NCBI GenBank assembly: GCA_020002185.1
Contig: CM034543.1
Span: forward strand, 3,629,834-3,693,833
From: Paraescarpia echinospica
Lineage: Eukaryota; Annelida; Polychaeta; Sabellida; Siboglinidae
Direction: 5' to 3'
Length of the DNA: 64,000 nt
Part shown: positions 33,492 through 43,950 of the stretch, piece by piece
Layout of the letters: each line of letters begins with the position of its first letter
Numbering within the stretch: position 1 is the stretch's first letter
Notes under the pieces: generated by a model
Seen by the model: only the letters and a program-made list of their open reading frames with translations
Told to the model about the DNA's origin: nothing
Databases searched by the model: none
Made by a program: the position numbers and the translations under genes

Positions 33492-33701
33492 TCAAAATGA
33501 CTTTCCACACGTAACACAATTGTGCGACTTCACATTTGCATGAATCCTTTCACGAACATGATGGGTAGAAGGTGTTCTGAATGACTTTCCACAGGTAACA
33601 CAAGTGTATGGCTTCACATTTATATGAATTCTTTCATGAATAGTAAGGTCAACTGATCGTCTGAATGAATTTCCACATGTAACACAAGTGTAAGGCTTCA
33701 C
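33492..33701 (-). pseudogene. Three-finger variant block 7
   Basis: Commonest form; exactly 924 bp from block 6. Confidence 0.8.
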
Positions 33702-36180
33702 ATTCGTATGAATTCTTTCATGGTCAATAAGGTGAGAAGATGTTCTTTATGACTTTCCACATGTAACACAAGTGTAAGGCTTCACATTCGTATGAATTAT
33801 TTCATGGTCAGTGAGGTGAGAAATGTTCTTTATGACTTTCCACATGTAATACAAGTGTAACGCTTCACATTCGTATGAATTCTTTCATGGTCAATAAGGT
33901 GAGCAGATGTTCTTTATGACTGTCCACATGTAACACAAGTGTAAGACTTCACATTCGTATGAATTCGTTCATGGTCAGTAAGGTGAGAAGATGTTCTTTA
34001 TGACTTTCCACATGTAACACAAGTGTAAGGCTTCACATTCGTATGAATTCTGTCATCGTCAGTGAGGTGAGAAGATTTTCTTTATGACTTTCCACATGTA
34101 ACACAAGTGTAAGGCTTCACATTCGATATGAATTCTTTCATGGTCAGTGAGGTGAGAAGATGTTCTTTATGACTTTCCACATGTAACACAAGTGTAACGC
34201 TTCACATTCGTATGAATTCTTTCATGGTCAGTAAGGTTAGCAGATGTTCTTTATGACTTTCCACATGTAACACAAGTGTAAGGCTTCACATTCGTATGAA
34301 TTCTTTCATGGTCAATAAGGTGAGAAGATGTTCTTTATGACTTTCCACATGTAACACAAGTGTAAGGCTTCACATTCGTATGAATTCTTTCATGGTCAGT
34401 GAGGTGAGAAGATGTTCTTTATGACTTTCCACATGTAACACAAGTGTAAGGCTTCACATTCGTGTGAATTCTTTCATGGTCAGTGAGGTGAGAAGATGTT
34501 CTTTATGACTTTCCACATGTAACACAAGTGTAATGCTTCACATTCGTATGAATTCTTTCGTGGTCAGTGAGGTGAGAAGATGTTCTTTATGACTTTCCAC
34601 ATGTAATACAAGTGTAACGCTTCACATTCGTATGAATTCTTTCATGGTCAGTAAGTTTAGGAAATGTTCTTTATGACTTTCCACATGTAACACAAGTGTA
34701 AGGCTTCACATTCGTATGAATTCTTTCATGGTCAGTAAGGTGAGAAGATGTTCTTTATGACTTTCCACATGTAACACAAGTGAAAGGCTTCACATTCGTA
34801 TGAATTATTTCATGGTCAGTGAGGTGAGAAGATGTTCTTTATGACTTTCCACATGTAACACAAGTGTACGGCTTCACATTCGTATGAATTCTTTCATGGT
34901 CAGTGAGGTGAGAAGATGTTCTTTATGACTTTCCACATGTAACACAAGTGTAAGGCTTCACATTCGTATGAATTCTTTCATGGTCAGTGAGATGAGAATA
35001 TGTTCTTTATGACTTTCCACATGTAATACAAGTGTAACGCTTCACATTCGTATGAATTCTTTCATGGTCAGTAAGGTTAGCAGATGTTCTTTATGACTTT
35101 CCACATGTAACACAAGTGTAAGGCTTCACATTCGTATGAATTCTTTCATGGTCAATAAGGTGAGAAGATGTTCTTTATGACTTTCCACATGTAACACAAG
35201 TGTAAGGCTTCACATTCGTATGAATTCTTTCATGGTCAGTGAGGTGAGAAGATGTTCTTTATGACTTTCCACATGTAATACAAGTGTAACGCTTCACATT
35301 CGTATCAATTCTTTCATGGTCAGTAAGGTTAGCAGATGTTCTTTATGACTTTCCACATGTAACATAAGTGTATGGCTTCACATTCGTATGAATTCTTTCA
35401 TGGTCAGTAAGGTGAGAAGATGTTCTTTATGACTTTCCACATGTAACACAAGTGTAAGGCTTCACATTCGTATGAATTCTTTCATGGTCAGTAAGGTTAG
35501 AAGATGTTCTTTATGACTTTCCACATGTAACACAAGTGTAAGGCTTCACATTCGTATGAATTCTTTCATGGTCAGTAAGGTGAGAAGATGTTCTTTATGA
35601 CTTTCCACATGTAACACAAGTGTAAGGCTTCACATTCGTATGAATTCTTTCATGGTCAGTGAGGTGAGAAGATGTTCTTTATGACTTTCCACATGTAATA
35701 CAAATGTAACGCTTCACATTCGTATGAATTCTTTCATGGTCAGTAAGGTTAGCAGATGTTCTTTATGACTTTCCACATGTAACATAAGTGTAAGGCTTCA
35801 CATTCGTATGAATTCTTTCATGGTCAGTAAGGTGAGAAGATGTTCTTTATGACTTTCCACATGTAACACAAGTGTAAGGCTTCACATTCGTATGAATTCT
35901 TTCATGGTCAGTAAGGTGAGAAGATGTTCTTTATGATTTTTCCACATGTAATACAAGTGTAAGACTTCACATTCGTATGAATTCTTTCATCGTCAGTAAG
36001 GTGAGAAGATGTTCTTTATGACTTTCCACATGTAACACAAGTGTAAGGCTTCACATTCGTATGAATTCTTTCATGGTCAATAAGGTGAGAAGATGTTCTT
36101 TATGACTTTCCACATGTAACACAAGTGTAAGGCTTCACATTCGTATGAATTCTTTTATGATCAGTAGGGTGAGATGTTGT

Positions 36181-36390
36181 TCAAAATGACTTTCCACACG
36201 TCACACAATTGTGCGACTTCACATTTGCATGAATCCTTTCACGAACATGATGGGTAGAAGGTGTTCTGAATGACTTTCCACAGGTAACACAAGTGTATGG
36301 CTTCACATTTATATGAATTCTTTCATGAATAGTAAGGTCAACTGATCGTCTGAATGAATTTCCACATGTAACACAAGTGTAAGGCTTCAC
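36181..36390 (-). pseudogene. Three-finger variant block 8
   Basis: Protein as the commonest form, with a silent base difference in the third finger (gtcacac for gtaacac on the plus strand). It lies 2,689 bp from block 7, one base more than 32 units. Confidence 0.8.
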
Positions 36391-37104
36391 ATTCGTATGA
36401 ATTCTTTCATGGTCAATAAGGTGAGAAGATGTTCTTTATGACTTTCCACATGTAACACAAGTGTAAGGCTTCACATTCGTATAAATTCTTTCATGGTCAG
36501 TGAGGTGAGAAGATGTTCTTTATGACTTTCCACATGTAACACAAGTGTAAGGCTTCACATTCGTATGAATTCTTTCATGGTCAGTGAGGTGAGAAGATGT
36601 TCTTTATGACTTTCCACATGTAACACAAGTGTAAGGCTTCACATTCGTATGAATTCTTTCATGGTCAGTAAGGTGAGAAGATGTTCTTTATGACTTTCCA
36701 CATGTAACACAAGTGTAAGGCTTCACATTCGTATGAATTCTTTCATGGTCAGTAAGGTTAGAAGATGTTCTTTATGACTTTCCACATGTAACACAAGTGT
36801 AAGGCTTCACATTCGTATGAATTCTTTCATGGTCAATAAGGTGAGAAGATGTTCTTTATGACTTTCCACATGTAACACAAGTGTAAGGCTTCACATTCGT
36901 ATGAATTCTTTCATGGTCAGTGAGTTGAGAAGATGTTCTTTATGACTTTCCACATGTAATACAAGTGTAACGCTTCACATTCGTATGAATTCTTTCATGG
37001 TCAGTAAGGTGAGAACATGTTCTTTATGACTTTCCACATGTAACACAAGTGTAAGGCTTCACATTCGTATGAATTCTTTTATGATCAGTAGGGTGAGATG
37101 TTGT

Positions 37105-37314
37105 TCAAAATGACTTTCCACACGTAACACAATTGTGCGACTTCACATTTGCATGAATCCTTTCATGAACATGATGGGTAGAAGGTGTTCTGAATGACTT
37201 TCCACAGGTAACACAAGTGTATGGCTTCACATTTATATGAATTCTTTCATGAATAGTAAGGTCAACTGATCTTCTGAATGAATTTCCACATGTAACACAA
37301 GTGTAAGGCTTCAC
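37105..37314 (-). pseudogene. Three-finger variant block 9, with intact zinc-binding His
   Basis: The middle finger reads HHVHERIH, so both zinc-binding His are present. All other blocks have Arg or Gln at the first one. This copy, the nearest to the gap and upstream in the coding sense, looks most like the ancestral functional finger. It is exactly 924 bp from block 8. Confidence 0.8.
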
Positions 37315-37425
37315 ATTCGTATGAATTCTTTCATGGTCAATAAGGTGAGAAGATGTTCTTTATGACTTTCCACATGTAACACAAGGGTAAGGCTTCACAT
37401 TCGTATGAATTCTTTCATGGTCAGT

Positions 37426-38425
37426 NNNNNNNNNNNNNNNNNNNNNNNNNNNNNNNNNNNNNNNNNNNNNNNNNNNNNNNNNNNNNNNNNNNNNNNNNNN
37501 NNNNNNNNNNNNNNNNNNNNNNNNNNNNNNNNNNNNNNNNNNNNNNNNNNNNNNNNNNNNNNNNNNNNNNNNNNNNNNNNNNNNNNNNNNNNNNNNNNNN
37601 NNNNNNNNNNNNNNNNNNNNNNNNNNNNNNNNNNNNNNNNNNNNNNNNNNNNNNNNNNNNNNNNNNNNNNNNNNNNNNNNNNNNNNNNNNNNNNNNNNNN
37701 NNNNNNNNNNNNNNNNNNNNNNNNNNNNNNNNNNNNNNNNNNNNNNNNNNNNNNNNNNNNNNNNNNNNNNNNNNNNNNNNNNNNNNNNNNNNNNNNNNNN
37801 NNNNNNNNNNNNNNNNNNNNNNNNNNNNNNNNNNNNNNNNNNNNNNNNNNNNNNNNNNNNNNNNNNNNNNNNNNNNNNNNNNNNNNNNNNNNNNNNNNNN
37901 NNNNNNNNNNNNNNNNNNNNNNNNNNNNNNNNNNNNNNNNNNNNNNNNNNNNNNNNNNNNNNNNNNNNNNNNNNNNNNNNNNNNNNNNNNNNNNNNNNNN
38001 NNNNNNNNNNNNNNNNNNNNNNNNNNNNNNNNNNNNNNNNNNNNNNNNNNNNNNNNNNNNNNNNNNNNNNNNNNNNNNNNNNNNNNNNNNNNNNNNNNNN
38101 NNNNNNNNNNNNNNNNNNNNNNNNNNNNNNNNNNNNNNNNNNNNNNNNNNNNNNNNNNNNNNNNNNNNNNNNNNNNNNNNNNNNNNNNNNNNNNNNNNNN
38201 NNNNNNNNNNNNNNNNNNNNNNNNNNNNNNNNNNNNNNNNNNNNNNNNNNNNNNNNNNNNNNNNNNNNNNNNNNNNNNNNNNNNNNNNNNNNNNNNNNNN
38301 NNNNNNNNNNNNNNNNNNNNNNNNNNNNNNNNNNNNNNNNNNNNNNNNNNNNNNNNNNNNNNNNNNNNNNNNNNNNNNNNNNNNNNNNNNNNNNNNNNNN
38401 NNNNNNNNNNNNNNNNNNNNNNNNN
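37426..38425. other. Assembly gap (1,000 N)
   Basis: Exactly 1,000 N, a placeholder length, starting in the middle of a satellite unit. The sequence to the right is not satellite, so the array's right (5') boundary lies in the gap. Long open frames reported across it are artefacts of N. Confidence 1.
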
Positions 38426-39677
38426 GGGGCACAAAACCTTCGCTGGCGGCCGAACCAAATTCATATTGGGTGGTCTGAGCCGGAGTTTCAGCACAACTCC
38501 GGTACCACGCTGTCAATCAATCAATCAATCAATCAATTAATCAATCAATCAATCAGTAATTTATTTCCAACAACCGAACGGCACAAATTCAACCAATTAC
38601 ATAATACAACACAATTCCCAACATGAACAAAATAGAGAGTTGATGGAAAGGGGGTGAACAAAAGTTGGCTATTTATCTATGGTACCGCGCTGTCGGTTCA
38701 TGACATCGGATGACGGGGGGATGCTGTTAAAAAGATGTGCCGCCGCACCGCCGCACCGCTGCACCGCCGCACCGCCGCACCGCCGTAACTTCAGTAACGG
38801 GGGCAAATTAGAAATATCTAGGTGGCACAAAACTGTTGCTCAGGCATTGCGCGGCTACATTCCAATGTGCTAGGGGCACGTGTCCTCCGCCCCCCCCCCC
38901 GGACACGCCTATTCTGAATCCAAATCTGATGGCAGTATTTGTTTAATTGACAAAATCGTTTCGTATATATAACAAACTAATCGAGCCGTCAGCTGACGTT
39001 TACTAAAGTGTTTGCGGCAAACCCGATATTTGTTTTCTACCTGCACGAGAAAGGTGGAAACAGTGCGCTAACCGAGTGGTTAGCTATTCTCAAGATGGCG
39101 CCACACTGGCTTTACGTTAACCGGAAATACGTAACTCAACCATTTGTGAAAATTGTCAACAGGAAAGAGAATGTAATCAAGCGAATAGTGAAAACTGCTG
39201 CACTTGGTTTGATGCTCGATTTGCACAATTTATTTTGAACTGTGCGAATTAAAATTAACAAAAGACACATTTTGATGTGTGAAAATGTGACATATTGAGA
39301 TTTTCGCTAAAGTGCTGTTCAAAATAATATTTACAATTTGAGAAGATAGATATATAGAGTTTATTATGTGGACCAACGCTATTTACTAGACGAAAGAAAG
39401 TTTAACTGATTGAACGAATCGAAAATCTGTTGACAGAATTCATAATCAGTTTGCACAAACATAAATTTGTCATCAAATATTCTCCAAACGGGAGACAGTC
39501 TAATGTATCCAGTTGCATTTCGGACAATAATTGTCATATAACAGAGTCTAAACCCTCGCCAGATCTGCGAGAGGCTCCACGTTCAGTCTCCACCCGCCTT
39601 GGCGAACCTTCAGATACACGCAGCAGTTATATGTGCACGCGCTGTGGATCTTCTTTTCATTTCAATTGCCGGACGTG
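38426..39677. other. No gene seen; simple repeats and transposon remnants
   Basis: Contains a (TCAA)n run (38512-38555), a (CCGCAC)n-like run (about 38735-38785) and a fragment with aggggcacgtg plus a C-run (38870-38910) resembling the MITE end at 2.3 kb. Two related segments (ggcacaaaacc...ggtaccacgctg near 38428-38512 and ggtaccgcgctg...ggcacaaaactg near 38680-38835) look like two pieces of one dispersed repeat. No protein homology is recognised. Confidence 0.5.
38512..38555. repeat. (TCAA)n microsatellite
   Basis: Ten TCAA-type tetramers with one TTAA interruption, following a GC-rich segment; it may be the simple-sequence tail of a retroposon. Confidence 0.9.
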
Positions 39678-39703
39678 TCAAGATTTAACAAGATTTAACA
39701 AGA
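39678..39703. repeat. 3'-terminal short repeat of the LINE
   Basis: Two and a half copies of aagatttaac, at the 3' end of the minus-strand element, where CR1-group LINEs typically end in short tandem repeats. Confidence 0.6.
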
Positions 39704-39781
39704 TTGCCATCCAGAAAATTACTCTGGATGGCAGGTGGACAAGGAAGCCTTTTGGCTTATCGAGAGTCCAATACTTTTTAT

Positions 39782-42690
39782 CTACATGTATCCCGCCTTT
39801 TTAAGGTGTGTGTCGATTTTATTTTTAAACATATTCACGCTACTAGCACCAACACAGTCGGGAGATAATCTGTTCCATTCATTTACAGTCCTTTGTGAGA
39901 ATGAGAACTTTCTTATATCTAATCTACACTGCTCCTTTACTAATGTAGCTTCATGTCCTCTGGTCCTTCTATTTTTCTTAACTGAGAAAAAAATGTTTCT
40001 ATCAATATTTTCATAACCATTCAATATTTTAAACACTTCTATGTGATCTCCTCTCAATCTCCTGGTCTCTAATGTTGTTAAACCACATTCTTTTAGGCGT
40101 ATTTCGTAACTAAGATCCCTCAGATTTGGTATCATTTTAGTCGCTCTCCTCTGTACTCTTTCTAGCATATCTATGTCCTTCTTGCGATATAGCCTCCATG
40201 CTTGTATACAATATTCTAAATGAGGCCTCACTATTGTTTTGTACAGCGGTACTATTAATTCTTTTTCTTATACGCTATATTTCGCCTAATTAATCCAAGG
40301 ATTTGATTTCCCTTTGACGCTGCAATTCCGCACTGCTCTGAAACCTTCATATCAGCACTAATGGTTAACCCCAAGTCCTTTTCTTTTATAGTAGTACTTA
40401 GAACAGTACCCCCCATTTTATATTTTACCTCTTCATTCCCATGACCTGTGTGGAGGCATTTACATTTCCCAAAATTGAACAGCATTTGCCACTTTTCAGA
40501 CCATTTGATCAACCTATCAAGATCATCTTGTAAATGCTGTCTGTCTCCATCACTTTTAATCCTTCTAAACACTTTTGTATCATCCGCAAATTTTAACACC
40601 TTGCTTTTTATATCATCGTCCAAATCGTTGATATATATTAAGAATAATATAGGTCCTAGTACTGATCCCTGTGGTACCCCACTCAATACCGATTTCCAGT
40701 TTGAAGCCTCCCCATCAACTATTACACGTTGTCTTCTGTCATTCAGCCATTTTTCTATCCAGTTTATTATACCATTTCCTATGCCATGGGCCTTTAGCTT
40801 ACGGAGTAATCTTTGATGTGGTACTTTGTCGAAAGCTTTTTGAAAATCTAAATAGATGATATCTACTGGTGATCCCTCATCTACCCACCTAGTGATGTCT
40901 TCCAAAAAACATAACATATTTGTTAAGCATGACCTCGCTTTTAAAAACCCATGTTGAGATGGGTTTATCAAGTTATGTTTAACAAGAAAATCCACCATGT
41001 GATCTTTAATTAGTCTTTCTAATAATTTGCAAATCACTGATGTTAAACTCACTAACTATAGTTAAACTATAGTTAAACTATAGTTCTCTGACTTGTTTCT
41101 CGAACCTTTTTTAAATAACGGTATAATGTTTGCCTCTTTCCATTCTAAAGGAACCACTCCCTCTTCTAATGACAAATTGAAAACTGTTGCAAGCGGTACG
41201 CTAATTTGTTCTACAATTTCCAATAGTAGTTTGGGCGGAATCCCGTCCACTCCAGGTGATTTATTATCCTTCATAGCCCTTATTTTCTTAGCTACCATTT
41301 CCGAGGTTACAACTAACTGTCCTAAATAGTCTGAATCTGCCCCCTTGAACTTAGCCTCTGGTACTGGCAGTGAACTAATATCTTCCCTGGTAAACACTGA
41401 ACTAAAATACTCATTCAGGTCTTCTGCCATTAAGAATCCCTCTGATATTGTATTTCCAGCACTATCTTCTAGAGGACCGACCTTATCCTGAACTTTCTGT
41501 TTGCTTCGAATATACGCATAAAACTCTTACTGTCATGTTTTATATTATTAGCTAATTTTTTTTCATAGCTTCTCTTTGAATTTCTAATTTCAGCTGTAGC
41601 TTGATTAAGTGCTTCTTTATAAATGTTGTAGTCTTCATCATTTCCAGTACATCTATATGACTTCCACATCATTTGTTTATACTTAATTTTTCTAATGGCT
41701 TCTTTCGATAAGTGTTTCTTTTTAGACCGTTTCCCTTGTTTTTTGAAAGGTACAAATTTATCGACTATGCACTTAATTTCACTATTTAAGATATTCCAGC
41801 ATTCGGTTGCTGTCTTATTCTTCAGTGTGTTATTCCAGTCTATCTTTGCTAAATATTTCCTCATGTCCTTATACCTTCCTTTGTGGAAATTTCTCCTATA
41901 CTGCTTTTTACTATTCCTTTCTGATTTTACTTCGATGGTAAAATGTATCTGGTTGTGATCACTACTCCCCAGTGGCTCACATATCTTGACATTGTCAACT
42001 AATTCTTTCTGTGAGGACAAAACTAAGTCGAACACATTCTCTCCCCTGGTTGGTTCTAGCACATGTTGAGAAAGGAAACTATCTTGTACTAAAACTAAAA
42101 ACTTGTGGTCCTCACTCCCCATACTCTGTAGAGATTTCCATTGTATATGCCCATGGTTAAAGTCCCCCATAATAATACAGTTCCGTTTGCTTACTTCCCT
42201 TATAGCGTTTTGTATTTTTTCATTCTCTTCTATGCTTATGTTTGGACTTCGATAAACTAACCCAACTGTTAACGTTGAGTTTCCTGTAACTATGTTACAC
42301 CAAACAGCTTCTTCGCAATCTGCTTCTCTTTCTAATTTTATTTCATAAGCCTGGATAGATTCTTTAATATATAAAATAACTCCACCTCCCTTTCTTCCTA
42401 TTCTATCTTTCCTAAACATTACATATCCTGTTAGTCCCAATTCGGCATCTGATATATCAGTGGTGGCCCACGATTCGGTTATACCTATTATGTGAGGGTC
42501 AATATCTTCTACCATAATGTTTAGTTCACTTCTTTTGTTTACTATGCTCCTTGCATTTAAACAAATGCATTTATATCCTGATTCAGAACAGTTTTCCAGG
42601 CTGTTCTTTGCCGATTTATTTCTGCTGTCTTTATCTATGCCTCCAGTTTCAGGCTTCTCTGTGAATCCCCCCTGCGAATCTAGTTTAAAT
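39782..42690 (-). pseudogene. LINE ORF2: endonuclease and reverse transcriptase (few lesions)
   Basis: The frame is open from within the end of ORF1 (about 42690), with CLNARSIVNKRSELNI near 42555 opening the endonuclease. DPHIIGITESWATTDIS carries its catalytic Glu, GDFNHGHIQWKS its Asn region, and SSDHNQIHF closes it (about 41960). The RT follows: SPGVDGIPPKLL, SPVDIIYLDFQKAFDKVPHQ (motif A, about 40850), PQGSVLGPILFLIYINDL (motif B, about 40660) and KFADDTKVF (motif C, about 40580). The C-terminal domain begins RPHLEYCIQAW and ends at TAG 39782-39784. Lesions: a frameshift near 41440-41470, an insertion of palindromic decamers at 41055-41086, and a homopolymer frameshift near 40255-40262. 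The product would nick target DNA and reverse transcribe the RNA. Confidence 0.9.
41055..41086. repeat. Triplicated palindromic decamer inside the RT gene
   Basis: Three copies of aactatagtt, itself a perfect palindrome, with an 11-bp period. They replace the expected codons between SENY and SLTSV of the RT and break the frame. Confidence 0.9.
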
Positions 42691-43900
42691 AGATGCAGCC
42701 TGTCCCACTGTCAACAGATTGCAGCAAGTTCTCTGAGAAAACTGCTGCCCCCTTTCCACTTAGATGTAGGCCATCTCTCATGTACATATCTTCCCTCCCA
42801 ACAAAGTATCCCCATAAATCTACGAATCCCACCCCCTCTTCTTTACACATCTGCTCAACTAGTGCGTTGATCGCCATCCTCTTGCAGTTTCTATATGTCG
42901 GCCCCCTTCCTCCCATTACTGGCAAAATTCCTGAGAGGATAATCTGTTCTACTCTTGTCTTCTTTAACTTCTTCACTAACTGTCTGTACTTCTGAACTAT
43001 CCCAGTTGTTCCCTCCCTCTCTGCGTTATTTGTCCCTACATGTACTAGTATAGACCCTCCCTTGCCATGCCCCAGTACCTTCTCTACCCTTTCAGTTACA
43101 TGTTCTATCCTAGCCCCCGGTAGACAAACAACGACGTCCTCCCCCTCGCTTAGAGTCTTATCTGTCTTTCTCATAATCGAATCGCCCATAAACACCCTCT
43201 CTTTCCTCATTGCCCCCTCAATCACTGCCTCAGTGTAGCTCTTTCTACGGTTTGCATCTGTCTGGTTGTAATCTTGTTCCCCTGTCTTCTGCTCTCCCGT
43301 CACAATCTCGTCCGTTCCATTCTTTCCTGACGCTGTTTCTCTTGTCACCTTTCTTCCTGTCATCGTCCCTCCCGACTTCTCTTCTGTCACATGTACTCTC
43401 ACTTCCTTTCTTCCCGTCATCTTTCCTCCCATTGCATTTCCTTCTCTCCTCTCCCGTCTCTTTTTCCCTCCTACCTCTTTCTCTACGGTCACTTTCTCTC
43501 CTGCCACCTTCACACCTGTCACATTTCCTGCCGTCGATCCTCCACTTTCTTCCCCTCCGATCACCTTCCCTCCTCTCAGTCTCCTTTCCTCGGTCTTGTT
43601 GCCACTACTCTGCTCCTTCAGTTTCACAGTATTCCCAACTTTATCCCTGTCGTCTCTCTCCATTCCATCTGTCTCCTTGCTGATTCTCATCTCCATCCCC
43701 TTCACAATATCTACCAACCTAGCTACCTCTTTCTCCAGACATTTCACCTTCCAACACCCCACGCACTGAAAGGTGAATCCCTCTTCCTTGGTTTCTGTCC
43801 ATGACTTCGTACAGCCGAATAAGGCAAAATCTACCCAACTGTGGCAGTCGTCGCACACCAAGTGTCTCTTTGCCTTGACTTGCCGCTTGCAAGGCGCCAT
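42680..43900 (-). CDS. LINE ORF1: zinc finger, coiled coil and SGNH esterase-like domain
   Basis: An intact frame of 406 codons starting MAPCKRQVKAKRH. Residues about 14-55 hold a Cys/His cluster (CDDCHSWVDF, FQCVGCWKVKCLEKE) resembling a PHD-type finger, followed by a short predicted coiled coil. The middle (about 90-215) is Lys/Glu/Gly/Thr-rich and low in complexity (MTGRKEVRVHVTEEKSGG). The C-terminal half (about 235-395) has an SGNH hydrolase pattern: VFMGDSIMRKTD (Ser), then LVHVGTNNAEREGT (Asn), then a distal DGLHLSGKG (Asp and His). Such ORF1 proteins bind element RNA and are known from CR1-group LINEs. It overlaps the opening of ORF2 in another frame. Confidence 0.85.
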   Translation of the reverse strand: MAPCKRQVKAKRHLVCDDCHSWVDFALFGCTKSWTETKEEGFTFQCVGCWKVKCLEKEVARLVDIVKGMEMRISKETDGMERDDRDKVGNTVKLKEQSSGNKTEERRLRGGKVIGGEESGGSTAGNVTGVKVAGEKVTVEKEVGGKKRRERREGNAMGGKMTGRKEVRVHVTEEKSGGTMTGRKVTRETASGKNGTDEIVTGEQKTGEQDYNQTDANRRKSYTEAVIEGAMRKERVFMGDSIMRKTDKTLSEGEDVVVCLPGARIEHVTERVEKVLGHGKGGSILVHVGTNNAEREGTTGIVQKYRQLVKKLKKTRVEQIILSGILPVMGGRGPTYRNCKRMAINALVEQMCKEEGVGFVDLWGYFVGREDMYMRDGLHLSGKGAAVFSENLLQSVDSGTGCIYLN

Positions 43901-43950
43901 ATCAGAATTTATTTAATAATAATAATCTAATTAGCTATTTAAAATAGTTT

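Larger units (their letters stand above)
21030..37425 (-). repeat. 84-bp zinc-finger-derived satellite, about 195 units
   Basis: Each 84-bp unit encodes on the minus strand one C2H2 finger plus linker: PYTCVTCGKS, then a stop, then RTSSHLTDHERIHTNVK. The Cys, His and TGEKP-like linker positions (TNVKPYT here) are all present, but the codon where Phe or Tyr normally follows GKS is TAA in nearly every unit. Units differ by scattered substitutions (cac/tac, aggc/acgc, gaaga/gcaga, ttag for tgag). Some carry an extra A (cattcgatatg at about 21100, 25640, 30930, 31015 and 34130). This is a zinc-finger exon amplified as satellite DNA after it had died. Whole multi-kilobase segments are repeated. 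The array is cut by the gap at 37426, so its length is a minimum. Confidence 0.95.
39678..43950 (-). mobile_element. CR1-like LINE, nearly full length
   Basis: Two coding regions in series on the minus strand: ORF1 (zinc finger, coiled coil, SGNH esterase) and ORF2 (endonuclease and reverse transcriptase), then a short 3' untranslated part ending at 39678-39703 in a 10-bp direct repeat (aagatttaac on the plus strand). A short 3' repeat in place of poly(A) and an esterase-type ORF1 are features of the CR1/L2 group. ORF1 is uninterrupted and ORF2 has only a few lesions, so the insertion is fairly young. The 5' limit is approximate. Confidence 0.85.

Noticed and set aside
23664..37314. Nine 69-codon ORFs as small zinc-finger proteins
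   Set aside because: They begin at GTG inside the satellite, are bounded by the satellite stops, and lack any promoter or start context.
21030..37425. CRISPR array
   Set aside because: Regular 84-bp repetition has no unique spacers; units are contiguous and encode zinc fingers.
37395..38516. Long open frames across the gap
   Set aside because: They consist of N; no sequence supports them.
39061..39105. tRNA-like D-arm (gctaaccgagtggttagc)
   Set aside because: No B-box, anticodon arm or acceptor pairing follows within tRNA length.
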